Source of the DNA: Pelotomaculum sp. UBA3102
Lineage (GTDB): Bacteria > Bacillota > Desulfotomaculia > Desulfotomaculales > Pelotomaculaceae
Direction of reading: 5' to 3'
NCBI GenBank assembly: GCA_002365865.1
Contig: DFAQ01000055.1
Span: forward strand, 1 to 16,144
Length of the DNA: 16,144 bases
Position numbers and translations under genes: made by a program
Shown here: positions 7,551-14,546 of the stretch, piece after piece
How the letters are laid out: the number at the start of each line of letters is the position of its first letter
Numbering within the stretch: position 1 is the stretch's first letter
The notes under the pieces: generated by a model
Told to the model about the DNA's origin: nothing
Database searches by the model: none
The model's input: the letters and a program-made list of their open reading frames with translations, nothing else

Positions 7551-8789
7551 TTGCAAAAACGGGTAGTCATTACCGGCCTTGGTATTATCTCCCCTGTGGG
7601 CACTGGACTGGAACAGTTCTGGTCTTCTATGACCGGCGGGGTTTCCGGGATCAAGGCGGTAACCAGGTTTGACCTTGAAAAATTCAGCACCAAAATTGCG
7701 GGAGAAGTGGTCAATTTCGATCCGTCGGTTTATATTGAAAAAAGAGATGCCCGGCGTATGGACCGGTTTACCCAGTTTGCAGTAGCCGCTACGGGCATGG
7801 CGATCAAAGACGCAGCACTGGATCTTGAAGGGGAGAACCGGGACCGGGTAGGCGTAATTCTCGGCTCCGGTATCGGTGGTATCGAGACTTTGGAGGAACA
7901 GGCCGGGGTGCTGTCCAGGAGGGGTCCCGGACGGGTAAGTCCGATTTTTGTTCCCATGATGATCGCCAATATGGGGGCGGCGCAGATAGCCATAAATTAT
8001 CGCCTGCGCGGGCCGAACCTAACTTGTGTTACCGCCTGTGCCTCCAGCACGAATGCCGTGGGTGACGCCTTCAAGTTGCTTCAGTCGGGCAAAGCCGACG
8101 TGATAATTACGGGAGGTGCGGAAGCACCGATTACACCTCTGGCTATGGCCGGATTTTGTTCCATGAAGGCAATGTCAACCAGGAACGAAGAGCCCGAAAG
8201 AGCCAGCCGGCCCTTTGACTCCGGAAGAGACGGATTTGTTGTGGGTGAAGGTGCGGCAATACTGGTATTGGAAACCCTGGAACACGCCGTTAACCGAGGT
8301 GCATGGATCTATGCGGAAGTTGCCGGCTATGCCAGTACCTGCGATGCTTACCATATAACCGCTCCCGACCCGGAGGGACACGGGGCGGCAAATTCCATGA
8401 AGCAGGCACTTGCCGATGCAGAAATGGAACCTGGTGCGGTTGACTATATTAACGCTCATGCCACCTCAACATCTCTGGGCGATAAAGCTGAAGTTACCGC
8501 GGTCAAGAAAATATTCGGCAAGTACGCCTATAAATTAGCAATAAGTTCCACTAAGTCCATGACCGGGCATTTGCTGGGTGCGGCCGGCGGCCTGGAAGCC
8601 ATAGCTTCGGTCCTGGCCATTTCCAGGGGGGTAATTCCGCCTACGATTAATTATGAAGAGCCCGACCCGGAATGCGACCTGGATTTCGTTCCCAACGTTG
8701 CCAGAAAGGTCGGAGTTAACGTGGCACTGTCAAATTCTTTTGGTTTTGGCGGTCATAATGCCACGTTGATTTTTAAAAGATGCAATTAA
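7551..8789 (+). CDS. fabF: 3-oxoacyl-ACP synthase II (FabF)
   Basis: FabF elongates acyl-ACP with malonyl-ACP. The 412-residue ketosynthase has the Cys-His-His triad at Cys163 (TACASSTNA), His303 (NAHATSTSLGD) and His340 (KSMTGHLLGAAGG), positions identical to E. coli FabF numbering, plus the C-terminal NSFGFGGHNA loop. His rather than other residues at both sites makes it an elongating enzyme, not a chain-length factor. TTG 7551 follows GGGAGGAG (7537-7544) with good spacing and gives MQKRVVITGLG. It is the last fab gene of the run; a repeat element begins right at its stop codon. Confidence 0.97.
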   Translation: MQKRVVITGLGIISPVGTGLEQFWSSMTGGVSGIKAVTRFDLEKFSTKIAGEVVNFDPSVYIEKRDARRMDRFTQFAVAATGMAIKDAALDLEGENRDRVGVILGSGIGGIETLEEQAGVLSRRGPGRVSPIFVPMMIANMGAAQIAINYRLRGPNLTCVTACASSTNAVGDAFKLLQSGKADVIITGGAEAPITPLAMAGFCSMKAMSTRNEEPERASRPFDSGRDGFVVGEGAAILVLETLEHAVNRGAWIYAEVAGYASTCDAYHITAPDPEGHGAANSMKQALADAEMEPGAVDYINAHATSTSLGDKAEVTAVKKIFGKYAYKLAISSTKSMTGHLLGAAGGLEAIASVLAISRGVIPPTINYEEPDPECDLDFVPNVARKVGVNVALSNSFGFGGHNATLIFKRCN

Positions 8790-8911
8790 CACTACAGCGT
8801 AAATTAAAGGTTAGCGGAGCCATGGGGACGGTTCGAGCGTCCCCGAAGCGTAGCAAAGGGCCGAAGGGAAGACGATGGAACCGTCCCCGTGGCGTAGCGT
8901 TTACTGGTGTT
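8788..8911 (+). repeat. REP/MITE-like inverted and direct repeat element
   Basis: CCATGGGGACGGTTC (8820-8834) is the inverted complement of GAACCGTCCCCGTGG (8878-8892) with one mismatch. Inside, GGGGACG (8824-8830) and CGTCCCC (8838-8844) form a second hairpin. A direct repeat of 14/16 bases links GTCCCCGAAGCGTAGC (8839-8854) and GTCCCCGTGGCGTAGC (8883-8898). Degenerate outer arms (AACAC at 8788-8792, GTGTT at 8907-8911) suggest the ends. The interval encodes nothing recognisable. Short GGGGACGGTTC-type elements are, from memory, repeated in related clostridial genomes, which I cannot verify here. Confidence 0.65.
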
Positions 8912-8998
8912 TGTGTGTAAGGTCTGATCATGAGATTTAAATCGTAGTTAACTTGTAGAGATATCGTGTTTTGTTAAAAAATGAACCAGGTGATCATA

Positions 8999-9712
8999 AT
9001 GTTAAAAAATAAAGATTGTGTGGAACGCCTGAAGAAAAGTTTTGGTTTTGTATGGCGTGATGAAGATTTATTACACCAGGCGCTTACTCACAGTTCGTAT
9101 ACTTATGAAAAACGCCGGGTGGGAGTTGTAAATAACCAGCGCCTGGAGTTTTTAGGTGATGCCGTTTTGGAGTTGGCGATCAGCGACTATTTATACCACC
9201 GGTATCCGGATTGGGACGAAGGGGAACTGACCAAAATGCGGGCTGCGGTGGTGTGTGAACCGTCCCTGGTCAGGGCGGCCAGGAAATTGGAATTGGGATT
9301 TTGCCTTAATATGGGTAAAGGCGAGGAAAGGTCCGGGGGCAGGGAACGCCCGTCTATACTGGCCGATGCCTTTGAAGCGCTGCTGGGTGCGGTATACCTG
9401 GACCAGGGACAGGCCACGGCCGGAAAGCTGGCTTTGTTCTGTCTTAAACCGGTGTTGCAAGATATCCTGGAAGGGCGATGCGACCGGGACTATAAGACCG
9501 AGTTGCAGGAAATCGTTCAGCAGTGCGGCAGCGAGCAGGTAAAATATACGATCATAAAAGAAGCAGGACCCGACCATGATAAGAAGTTTACCGCAGGTGT
9601 GTATTATCAAGGTATTATGCTGGGCAGGGGTACGGGAGGTTCTAAAAAAGATGCCGAACAACAGGCAGCCAAGGCGGCCCTGGAAGAGAACGAACTTTTC
9701 CGTAAAATATAA
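8999..9712 (+). CDS. rnc: Ribonuclease III
   Basis: RNase III cuts double-stranded RNA, including rRNA precursors. From ATG 8999 the protein has 237 residues: an endonuclease domain (about 5-155) with the signature NQRLEFLGDAVLE (metal ligands Glu50 and Asp54) and ADAFEALLGAVY (Asp123, Glu126), then a dsRNA-binding domain (about 164-232: DYKTELQEIVQQ, GTGGSKKDAEQQAAKAAL). ATG 8999 is preferred over in-frame ATG 8981 because AGGTGAT (8988-8994) lies at ideal distance and nothing similar precedes 8981. In most Firmicutes rnc is followed by smc and ftsY; here ftsY follows after only 79 bp. Confidence 0.97.
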   Translation: MLKNKDCVERLKKSFGFVWRDEDLLHQALTHSSYTYEKRRVGVVNNQRLEFLGDAVLELAISDYLYHRYPDWDEGELTKMRAAVVCEPSLVRAARKLELGFCLNMGKGEERSGGRERPSILADAFEALLGAVYLDQGQATAGKLALFCLKPVLQDILEGRCDRDYKTELQEIVQQCGSEQVKYTIIKEAGPDHDKKFTAGVYYQGIMLGRGTGGSKKDAEQQAAKAALEENELFRKI

Positions 9713-9784
9713 ATATTCAAGGGTAAAACGTATTCATGCCTGGTCCGGTTCTTTACCGGTGATTTAATCAGCAGGAGGTCTGAA

Positions 9785-9820
9785 ATGTGCCATGGGTTTT
9801 TTAAATCGTTTAAGAGATAA
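9785..9820 (+). other. Possible 11-codon upstream ORF overlapping the ftsY start
   Basis: ATG 9785 sits six bases after a full AGGAGG (9773-9778) and opens the frame MCHGFFKSFKR before TAA at 9818-9820. The ftsY ATG (9792) is 13 bases from the same site and in another frame. The overlap could make ftsY start depend on re-initiation or on a competing site. It is equally possible that the ribosome simply uses the more distant ATG. Confidence 0.35.
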
Positions 9821-10703
9821 ACTTACCAAGACCCGCCAGGGTTTTATCGAAAAAGTGGACCATCTGATTCACCGCCGTAAGTCGATAGACGAAGATTTAT
9901 ATGAAGAGCTGGAAGAAATTCTGGTCCAGGCGGACGTAGGAGTGAATACTGCTATGGACCTGGTGGAGAAGGTAAGGAACACGGTTCGGGAAAAGCGGGT
10001 GGAAGATGCCGGCGAACTGAAACCCATTCTTAAAGAACATATCAAGGATTTACTCGGTACCGGCCAGGCGTCGCTTAACCTTAGCACCGGGCCGCCCACT
10101 GTTATAACGGTGGTAGGGGTTAACGGGGTCGGTAAAACCACGACCATCGGCAAACTGGCGCACCTTTATAAATTAGAGGGCAAGAAGGTTATCCTGGGCG
10201 CCGCCGACACCTTCCGGGCGGCAGCGATCGACCAGCTGGAAATTTGGGCCAACCGGGTGGGAGTGGATTTGATCAGACACCGAGAAGGGGCCGACCCTGC
10301 GGCTGTAGCCTACGATTCCCTGCAAGCTGCCAAAGCACGGCGGGCCGACGTCTTGATTTTAGATACGGCAGGCAGGCTGCACACAAAAAATAACTTGATG
10401 GAAGAGTTGAAAAAGATCGGACGGGTACTGGCACGTGAAATGCCCGGGGCCCCTCACGAGGTGCTCCTGGTACTGGATGCCACCACCGGCCAGAATGCCG
10501 TCAACCAGGCCAGGCTCTTCGGCGAGACCGCCGGTGTGACCGGTATCGTCCTGGCCAAGCTGGACGGCAGCGCCAAGGGCGGGGTGGTAATAGCAGTGCG
10601 GCAGGCCCTGGATCTACCGGTAAAACTAATCGGGATTGGGGAGGAGCTTGACGACCTCCGTTTATTTGATGCCGGTGAATTTGTTGAAGCACTGTTTGCT
10701 TAA
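9792..10703 (+). CDS. ftsY: Signal recognition particle receptor FtsY
   Basis: FtsY is the membrane-associated GTPase that receives ribosome-nascent chain-SRP complexes for co-translational insertion. The 303-residue protein has an N domain (about 1-95) and a G domain: P-loop GVNGVGKTTT (109-118), DTFRAAAIDQL (139-149), DTAGR (191-195), DATTGQNA (229-236), AKLDGSAKGG (255-264; most members have TKLD) and GIGEELDDLRLFD near the end. It has only a short N-terminal extension rather than the long acidic A domain of proteobacteria, as in other Firmicutes. The start lies 13 bases after AGGAGG (9773-9778). The usual neighbours smc (upstream) and ylxM-ffh (downstream) are absent. Confidence 0.96.
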   Translation: MGFLNRLRDKLTKTRQGFIEKVDHLIHRRKSIDEDLYEELEEILVQADVGVNTAMDLVEKVRNTVREKRVEDAGELKPILKEHIKDLLGTGQASLNLSTGPPTVITVVGVNGVGKTTTIGKLAHLYKLEGKKVILGAADTFRAAAIDQLEIWANRVGVDLIRHREGADPAAVAYDSLQAAKARRADVLILDTAGRLHTKNNLMEELKKIGRVLAREMPGAPHEVLLVLDATTGQNAVNQARLFGETAGVTGIVLAKLDGSAKGGVVIAVRQALDLPVKLIGIGEELDDLRLFDAGEFVEALFA

Positions 10704-10723
10704 ATAGATGTTAAATCGTTTTT

Positions 10724-10750
10724 ATGGCTTAAAAAGCCATTTTTTTTATT
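10724..10750 (+). terminator. Intrinsic terminator after ftsY
   Basis: ATGGCTT (10724-10730) pairs with AAGCCAT (10734-10740) around AAA and is followed by seven Ts (10741-10747). It lies 20 bases after the ftsY stop and closes the rnc-ftsY unit. Confidence 0.85.
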
Positions 10751-10769
10751 ATATGGGAGGATACTAGGT

Positions 10770-10793
10770 ATGTTGAGTCGCTTTAAAGGGTAA
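10770..10793 (+). other. Seven-codon mini-ORF after a strong ribosome binding site
   Basis: GGGAGG (10755-10760) precedes ATG 10770, which opens MLSRFKG and then TAA. The surrounding 10751-10915 is AT-rich and holds no other convincing gene, promoter or known riboswitch. It could be a leader peptide or the leftover start of a lost gene; nothing in its codons suggests amino-acid sensing. Confidence 0.25.
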
Positions 10794-10915
10794 ATTGCGT
10801 TCTTTTTTTATAAATCAGTTTTAAAAGGGAAAATTAAAAGGTATAAATGATTTTACTGCAAAAACCCTTAGTTATCTACCCTGGTGGGTGATATACCTGC
10901 TTTTTGGGCTAAAAA

Positions 10916-11290
10916 GTGGGGATGCATTCCATAAAATTGGTAAATAAATCCCTTCCAGTGGAGCTTATTACAAGCAAGACAGTCAGGAAGACCACTTTTT
11001 GCAGGAGAATCATAAATACATTTGATATTTTACCCAAAAAGGCGGTGTTTGAAGTATTGGTATGCCCTTTATGCAACGGCCTGACCCCGGTCCGGAAAAA
11101 ATGTCCGGTTTGCCAAGGTGAAATGATTGATGCCGGACTGCTTCAGGACTATTACGACAACTACAGCGCCTATTTGGAGCAGGATATTTACCGGGACGGG
11201 TACCGGTCATCTGATCAAGCTCATTGTGTGCATCTTTTTGCCTGTCCCCGCTGTCATTTTGACACGACGCTGGTGGTTGACAAAAAATAA
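10916..11290 (+). CDS. Small zinc-ribbon protein of unknown function
   Basis: I do not recognise a named family. The frame encodes up to 124 residues. The clear part starts near residue 45: VLVCPLCNGLTPVRKKCPVC gives two CxxC knuckles (Cys50/53, Cys63/66), followed by an acidic, tyrosine-rich middle (YYDNYSAYLEQDIYRDGY) and a third group CVHLFACPRC (Cys104, 110, 113). This pattern suggests one or two structural zinc sites and possibly nucleic-acid or protein binding. The first about 44 residues are basic and featureless, and no ribosome binding site supports GTG 10916 or ATG 10922; GTG 11045 is an alternative start. It stands alone between the ftsY terminator and the mtn cluster. Confidence 0.6.
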   Translation: MGMHSIKLVNKSLPVELITSKTVRKTTFCRRIINTFDILPKKAVFEVLVCPLCNGLTPVRKKCPVCQGEMIDAGLLQDYYDNYSAYLEQDIYRDGYRSSDQAHCVHLFACPRCHFDTTLVVDKK

Positions 11291-11317
11291 TTCATTTTTA
11301 AGATTTAAAAGGAATAA

Positions 11318-11359
11318 ATGCTTAAAAAGCGAATATTTAGGAAAGGTTCACAATCTTAA
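11318..11359 (+). other. Possible 13-codon leader ORF upstream of mtnP
   Basis: ATG 11318 follows AAAAGGA and encodes the basic peptide MLKKRIFRKGSQS before TAA (11357-11359), 39 bases ahead of the mtnP start. It could couple translation to mtnP or be chance. No SAM-type riboswitch architecture was recognised in 11291-11398. Confidence 0.25.
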
Positions 11360-11398
11360 TTAATAAGCGTAAAAACACAAGGGGGTTTGAAAAAGCCT

Positions 11399-12175
11399 GT
11401 GGAAGTTAAAATTGCGGTAATCGGCGGCACCGGGGTTTATGACCCCAATATTTTAAGTAATTTAAGTGATGAAACGGTTGTGACTCCTTACGGAGATGTT
11501 AATCTTAAAATTGGAAGCTACCGGGATAAACCCGTGGCTTTTTTAAATCGTCACGGGATGGAACATTCAATACCGCCGCACCTGGTTAATTACCGGGCCA
11601 ACATTGATGCTTTAAAGAAACTGGGTGTGAAAAATGTGTTGGCCACGGGGGCGGTAGGTTCATTAAATCCGGCCATGCAGCCCGGTCATTTTGTTTTTGT
11701 CGACCAATTTATAGATTTTACCAAGGGTCGTAAACAGACCTTTTTTGAAGGTGGAGCATCCGGGGTGGTGCATATTGATATGACTGAACCGTATTGTTCC
11801 GGGTTAAGAGAGGTTCTTTCCCGGGCGGCCAGGAACCTGGGGTTTTTCGCTCACCCGGCGGGTACCTACGTTTGCTGCGAGGGGCCGCGCTTCGAAACCG
11901 CCGCCGAAATTAAAATGTACCGGTTGCTGGGAGGGGATTTGGTGGGTATGACCGGCGTGCCCGAGGTCCCTCTGGCCAGGGAGGCGGAAATGTGCTATAC
12001 CACCATTGCCATGGTTACCAATTACGCGGCCGGTATTTCTCCTGCCTGCCTCACGCACCGGGAGGTCCTGGATATGATGGCGCAGAACAGCGAAAATATC
12101 AGGAAGCTGGTAATGCAAACTATTGCCTGGATCGACCAGGACCGCTCGTGCGCCTGCCACAGGGCTATTCAATAA
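11399..12175 (+). CDS. mtnP: MTA phosphorylase family protein, probably S-methyl-5'-thioinosine phosphorylase
   Basis: This 258-residue protein is a trimeric-type purine nucleoside phosphorylase of the MTAP branch: GGTGVYD (9-15), NRHGMEHSIPPHLVNYRAN (50-68), ATGAVGSLNP (82-91), CCEGPRFETAAEIKMYRLLG (159-178) and GMTGVPEVPLAREAEMCY (183-200). MTAPs that take adenine nucleosides carry Asp-x-Asp in the TDYD segment (human Asp220/Asp222). Here the segment is TNYA, with Asn208 and Ala210, the replacement described for the Pseudomonas aeruginosa methylthioinosine phosphorylase. The product would be methylthioribose-1-phosphate, the MtnA substrate, plus hypoxanthine. GTG 11399 lies 13 bases after AAGGGGG (11379-11385); TTG 11387 is in frame but too close to it. 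Family placement is firm; substrate is inferred. Confidence 0.92.
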   Translation: MEVKIAVIGGTGVYDPNILSNLSDETVVTPYGDVNLKIGSYRDKPVAFLNRHGMEHSIPPHLVNYRANIDALKKLGVKNVLATGAVGSLNPAMQPGHFVFVDQFIDFTKGRKQTFFEGGASGVVHIDMTEPYCSGLREVLSRAARNLGFFAHPAGTYVCCEGPRFETAAEIKMYRLLGGDLVGMTGVPEVPLAREAEMCYTTIAMVTNYAAGISPACLTHREVLDMMAQNSENIRKLVMQTIAWIDQDRSCACHRAIQ

Positions 12176-12191
12176 ATTCGGGGGTATTTAA

Positions 12192-13229
12192 TTGGAGACA
12201 ATGCGTTGGAAAGAGGACGGCCGGTTGGAACTGCTGGACCAGACCGGGCTTCCTCACGAGGTGGTATATTTAACCTGCTCGAGTTATCAGGATGTGGCCG
12301 GCGCCATAAGACGCCTTGCGGTACGGGGCGCCCCCGCCATTGGTGCGGCAGCTGCATACGGGCTGGTCCTGGCGGCAGAGGCCATAAAGGAACCCGCGAG
12401 AGAAGATTTTTTACTCAGGTTGCAAGCGGCGGCCGGTGAGCTTGCGGCTACCAGGCCGACGGCGGTCAATTTACAGTGGGCCCTGGACCGGTTGCTTCAA
12501 AAATTGCGCTCCAAGCCAAATGAAGAGGTACCGGCACTGAGAGCTGCGCTACTGGAAGAGGCTCACGCCGTTTACCGGGAAGATGTGGCGGGTAATGTTA
12601 AAATCGGTAATTACGGCAGTGAACTGGTTCCTTTCGGGGCGCGTATTTTAACCCACTGTAATGCCGGTGCCCTGGCCACGGCCGGCTACGGAACCGCTCT
12701 GGGTGTCATCAGGGCCGCTCATGGGGCAGGTAAGCAGGTGATCGTTTATGCCGGTGAGACCAGGCCGTTATTGCAGGGGACCAGGCTTACCGCCTGGGAA
12801 CTGGTTCAGGAAGGCATACCGGTGACTTTAATTACTGATAACATGGCCGGTTATTTAATGGCCAGGGAAAAAGTTGACCTGGTGCTTGTGGGCGCCGACC
12901 GCATTGCGGCCAACGGTGACGTGGCCAACAAAATCGGTACTTACAGCCTGGCAGTGCTGGCCGGGAAGCACGGCCTGCCTTTTTATGTGGCCGCTCCGGT
13001 TTCAACGGTGGATCTGAAGCTTACTTCCGGAGCGGAAATTCCCATTGAGGAACGGGCGCCGGCCGAAGTGACGCACCTGGCCGGGCGGGCGTTGGCTCCG
13101 GAAGGGGTGCGGGTATGGAACCCGGCCTTCGACGTTACGCCTCACCGCCTGGTTACCGCCGTGATAACCGACCGGGGAGTTGTGTACCCGCCCTACCGGG
13201 AAAATTTGAGAAAAGTGGCGGGAAAATAA
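12192..13229 (+). CDS. mtnA: Methylthioribose-1-phosphate isomerase
   Basis: MtnA converts methylthioribose-1-phosphate to methylthioribulose-1-phosphate, the step after the MtnP-type phosphorylase. The 345-residue protein belongs to the eIF2B-alpha/beta/delta-like isomerase fold and has RGAPAIGAAAAYG (45-57), the catalytic Cys156 in THCNAGALAT, the ETRPLLQGTRLTAWEL block and catalytic Asp236 in GADRIAANGDVANKIGT. True regulatory eIF2B-like and ribose-1,5-bisphosphate isomerase relatives differ in these motifs. TTG 12192 follows GGGGG (12180-12184) by seven bases and gives the typical METMRWKEDG start; ATG 12201 is possible. It lies 16 bp after the phosphorylase gene. No later methionine-salvage genes (mtnB-E, mtnK) are visible in the window. 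Confidence 0.95.
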   Translation: METMRWKEDGRLELLDQTGLPHEVVYLTCSSYQDVAGAIRRLAVRGAPAIGAAAAYGLVLAAEAIKEPAREDFLLRLQAAAGELAATRPTAVNLQWALDRLLQKLRSKPNEEVPALRAALLEEAHAVYREDVAGNVKIGNYGSELVPFGARILTHCNAGALATAGYGTALGVIRAAHGAGKQVIVYAGETRPLLQGTRLTAWELVQEGIPVTLITDNMAGYLMAREKVDLVLVGADRIAANGDVANKIGTYSLAVLAGKHGLPFYVAAPVSTVDLKLTSGAEIPIEERAPAEVTHLAGRALAPEGVRVWNPAFDVTPHRLVTAVITDRGVVYPPYRENLRKVAGK

Positions 13230-13250
13230 GAGTCGGGAGGTTTTTAAAAG

Positions 13251-14501
13251 TTGAGCGATTATGTGGTTCGGGACATGAACCTGGCCCCTGAGGGCCGGCT
13301 TAAAATAGCGTGGGTGCGCGAACATATGCCGGTTTTAAACTCCGTCAGGAAGGAGTTCGAACAGGACCGGCCTTTTGCCGGGATGCGGGTTGCCCTTTCC
13401 ATACACCTGGAAGCCAAGACGGCTTACCTGGCCGAGGTAATCCGGGCCGGCGGTGCGGAAGTGGCCGTTACCGGTTCCAATCCCCTGTCGACCCAGGACG
13501 ATGTTGCCGCCGCCCTGGCTGCCGCCGGGATGAAAGTTTACGCGTGGTATGACGCTACGGAACGGGAGTACCGGGAGCACCTTCTTCAAGTCTTGGATAC
13601 CGGGCCGCAGTTGGTCATTGACGACGGCGGGGACCTGGTTAGCCTGTTGCATACGGAACGTAAGGACCGGGCTTACGAGGTCACCGGAGGGTGTGAAGAA
13701 ACTACCACCGGCGTGTTACGCCTGGAAGCCATGGACCGCAAAGGCATGCTGTTATTCCCCATGCTGGCGGTAAACAATGCTTTCTGCAAGTATCTTTTCG
13801 ATAACCGTTACGGGACCGGCGAGTCTGTCTGGTCCGGGATTATGAGAACCACCAACCTGGTCGTGGCCGGAAAGACGGTGGTGGTGCTGGGTTACGGCTG
13901 GTGCGGCAAGGGAGTGGCCATGCGGGCCAGGGGCCTGGGAGCAAGAGTAATCATCTGCGAGGTTGACCCGGTCAAGGCCGTTGAAGCATGCATGGACGGC
14001 TACCGGGTTATGAACAGTGAACAGGCCGCGGCGGAGGGGGATATGTTTGTGACGGTCACGGGTTGCAAAAATGTCCTGTGCCGGAAACATTTTCTGAAAA
14101 TGAAGGACGGTGCCGTTCTGTCCAATGCCGGTCACTTCGATGTCGAGATCAACAAAAACGACCTGTCCGGGCTGGCTGTAGACCGCCGGGTGGTGCGCAA
14201 GAATATTGAGCGGTTTACCCTGCCGGACAGCCGCAAAATTTACCTGCTTGCCGAGGGGAGATTGGTTAATCTGGCTGCCGGTGACGGTCATCCCGCCGAG
14301 ATAATGGATATGTCTTTTGCCGTACAGGCTCTTTCAGCCAGGCATATCAGGGAAAATGCCGCAAACCTGGATAAAAGGCTGTACCAGGTCCCGGGGGAAA
14401 TAGACCGCCGGGTGGCCCGAATGAAGTTAAAGTCACTCGGTATTGATTTGGATACGCTTTCTGAAGAGCAGTCGGCTTATATCAATGATTGGCAGTGTTG
14501 A
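13251..14501 (+). CDS. ahcY: Adenosylhomocysteinase family protein, possibly S-inosylhomocysteine hydrolase
   Basis: The enzyme cleaves SAH (or its deaminated form) to homocysteine and a nucleoside using bound NAD. The 416-residue protein has QDDVAAAL (82-89), DDGGD (124-128), EETTTG (149-154), Lys180 and Asp184 of the catalytic set, the NAD loop GYGWCGKG (214-221), NAGHFDVEI with His295, and GDGHPAEIMD (344-353). It is the short form: it lacks the inserted segment and the C-terminal Lys/Tyr tail of eukaryotic enzymes. The adenine-side motif reads SIHLEAKTAYL (50-60). Glu54 and Lys56 replace the Thr57 and Glu59 of the human HMTVET segment, as I recall also for Thermotoga. TTG 13251 follows GGGAGG (13235-13240). 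Confidence 0.93.
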   Translation: MSDYVVRDMNLAPEGRLKIAWVREHMPVLNSVRKEFEQDRPFAGMRVALSIHLEAKTAYLAEVIRAGGAEVAVTGSNPLSTQDDVAAALAAAGMKVYAWYDATEREYREHLLQVLDTGPQLVIDDGGDLVSLLHTERKDRAYEVTGGCEETTTGVLRLEAMDRKGMLLFPMLAVNNAFCKYLFDNRYGTGESVWSGIMRTTNLVVAGKTVVVLGYGWCGKGVAMRARGLGARVIICEVDPVKAVEACMDGYRVMNSEQAAAEGDMFVTVTGCKNVLCRKHFLKMKDGAVLSNAGHFDVEINKNDLSGLAVDRRVVRKNIERFTLPDSRKIYLLAEGRLVNLAAGDGHPAEIMDMSFAVQALSARHIRENAANLDKRLYQVPGEIDRRVARMKLKSLGIDLDTLSEEQSAYINDWQC

Positions 14502-14546
14502 ACCGAAATTCCGGGGTTTTGGTTCAAAAAAAGAAAGGGGAGGCTT

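Noticed and set aside
10825..10947. Open frame with a membrane-like stretch (YLPWWVIYLLFG) ahead of the zinc-ribbon gene
   Set aside because: It has no usable start before the GTG inside it, no ribosome binding site and only about 40 codons; it may be a remnant but cannot be supported as a gene.
11291..11398. SAM or SAH riboswitch upstream of the salvage genes
   Set aside because: No multi-helix aptamer pattern or terminator/antiterminator pair can be read; only a tiny ORF and AT-rich sequence are present.
14501..14524. Hairpin AACCGAAA/TTTTGGTT between ahcY and mtaD as a terminator
   Set aside because: The stem is short and A/T-rich with an eight-base loop, and it is followed by As rather than Ts on the + strand.
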